Positions 5,565-5,649 of a stretch of 5,649 bases of DNA are shown piece by piece. The stretch is from Desulfovibrio sp. (GTDB lineage: Bacteria; Desulfobacterota; Desulfovibrionia; Desulfovibrionales; Desulfovibrionaceae). How positions within the stretch are numbered: the first letter of the stretch is position 1; every line of letters starts with the position of its first letter. The position numbers and the translations under genes are program-made. Location: NCBI GenBank assembly GCA_009773975.1, contig VSMX01000141.1, forward strand, positions 1-5,649, read 5' to 3'. The notes under the pieces were generated by a model. That model was not told where the DNA came from, searched no databases, and worked only from the letters and a program-made list of their open reading frames with translations.

Positions 5565-5649
5565 AATGTCCGGGGTAGTGTCCAGAATTTTTCGCACTTT
5601 TCGTAGTTGCCAGTCAGTGTTTGTTTTGGCACAAGCCGCCTTGGCGCGG

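Noticed and set aside
5574..5600. GGGTAGTGTCCAGAAT as a possible insertion-sequence end, with TGTCCAGAAT also at 3830-3839
   Set aside because: The shared ten bases lie in direct orientation with no transposase, no inverted partner and no target duplication between them; similar ends occur in some IS families but this is too little to call.
5475..5649. Minus-strand open frame running off the right edge (about 57 codons)
   Set aside because: The translation resembles no family I recognise and runs through the hairpin cluster; it is probably chance, though a gene end beyond the window cannot be excluded.

Overview
This is bacterial chromosomal DNA, mostly housekeeping genes in a moderately AT-rich context. 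RpoD is a full primary sigma factor with a long non-conserved region. The end of what is probably dnaG overlaps rpoD, the macromolecular-synthesis order also seen in Proteobacteria and Desulfobacterota. The RpoD N-terminus and the layout look most like a Desulfovibrionaceae-type organism. That placement rests on memory of family sequences and is tentative.

Layout. Positions 1-2689 form one tight plus-strand block: the probable dnaG 3' end (to 245), rpoD (232-1998) and an exported staphylococcal-nuclease-like protein (1988-2689). Each gene overlaps the next by 11-14 bases, so co-transcription and translational coupling are likely. The block ends inside a large inverted repeat (2674-2816) whose left arm encodes the last nuclease residues and its stop codon. 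Facing it on the minus strand is a carbamoyltransferase-fold gene (2880-3767) that has lost most signature catalytic residues of the ornithine/aspartate transcarbamylase family.

The 477-base gap between the starts of that gene and ychF (3768-4244) holds no convincing gene. It contains a hairpin in the carbamoyltransferase leader, a GC-rich stretch (about 3873-4013) that folds like a structured RNA and may be 6S-like, a long AT-rich palindrome (4017-4060), and a candidate ychF promoter with a small palindrome at its predicted start. ychF (4245-5345) is complete. The last 304 bases hold no gene I can support but carry a run of hairpins, the best having 21-bp arms (5397-5441).

The genes cover replication priming (DnaG), transcription initiation (RpoD), an envelope or secreted nuclease, and a ribosome-associated ATPase (YchF). 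The points most worth a second look are the degenerate carbamoyltransferase, the possible structured RNA, and the inverted repeat fused to the nuclease end. I see no phage, CRISPR, defence island or complete insertion sequence.
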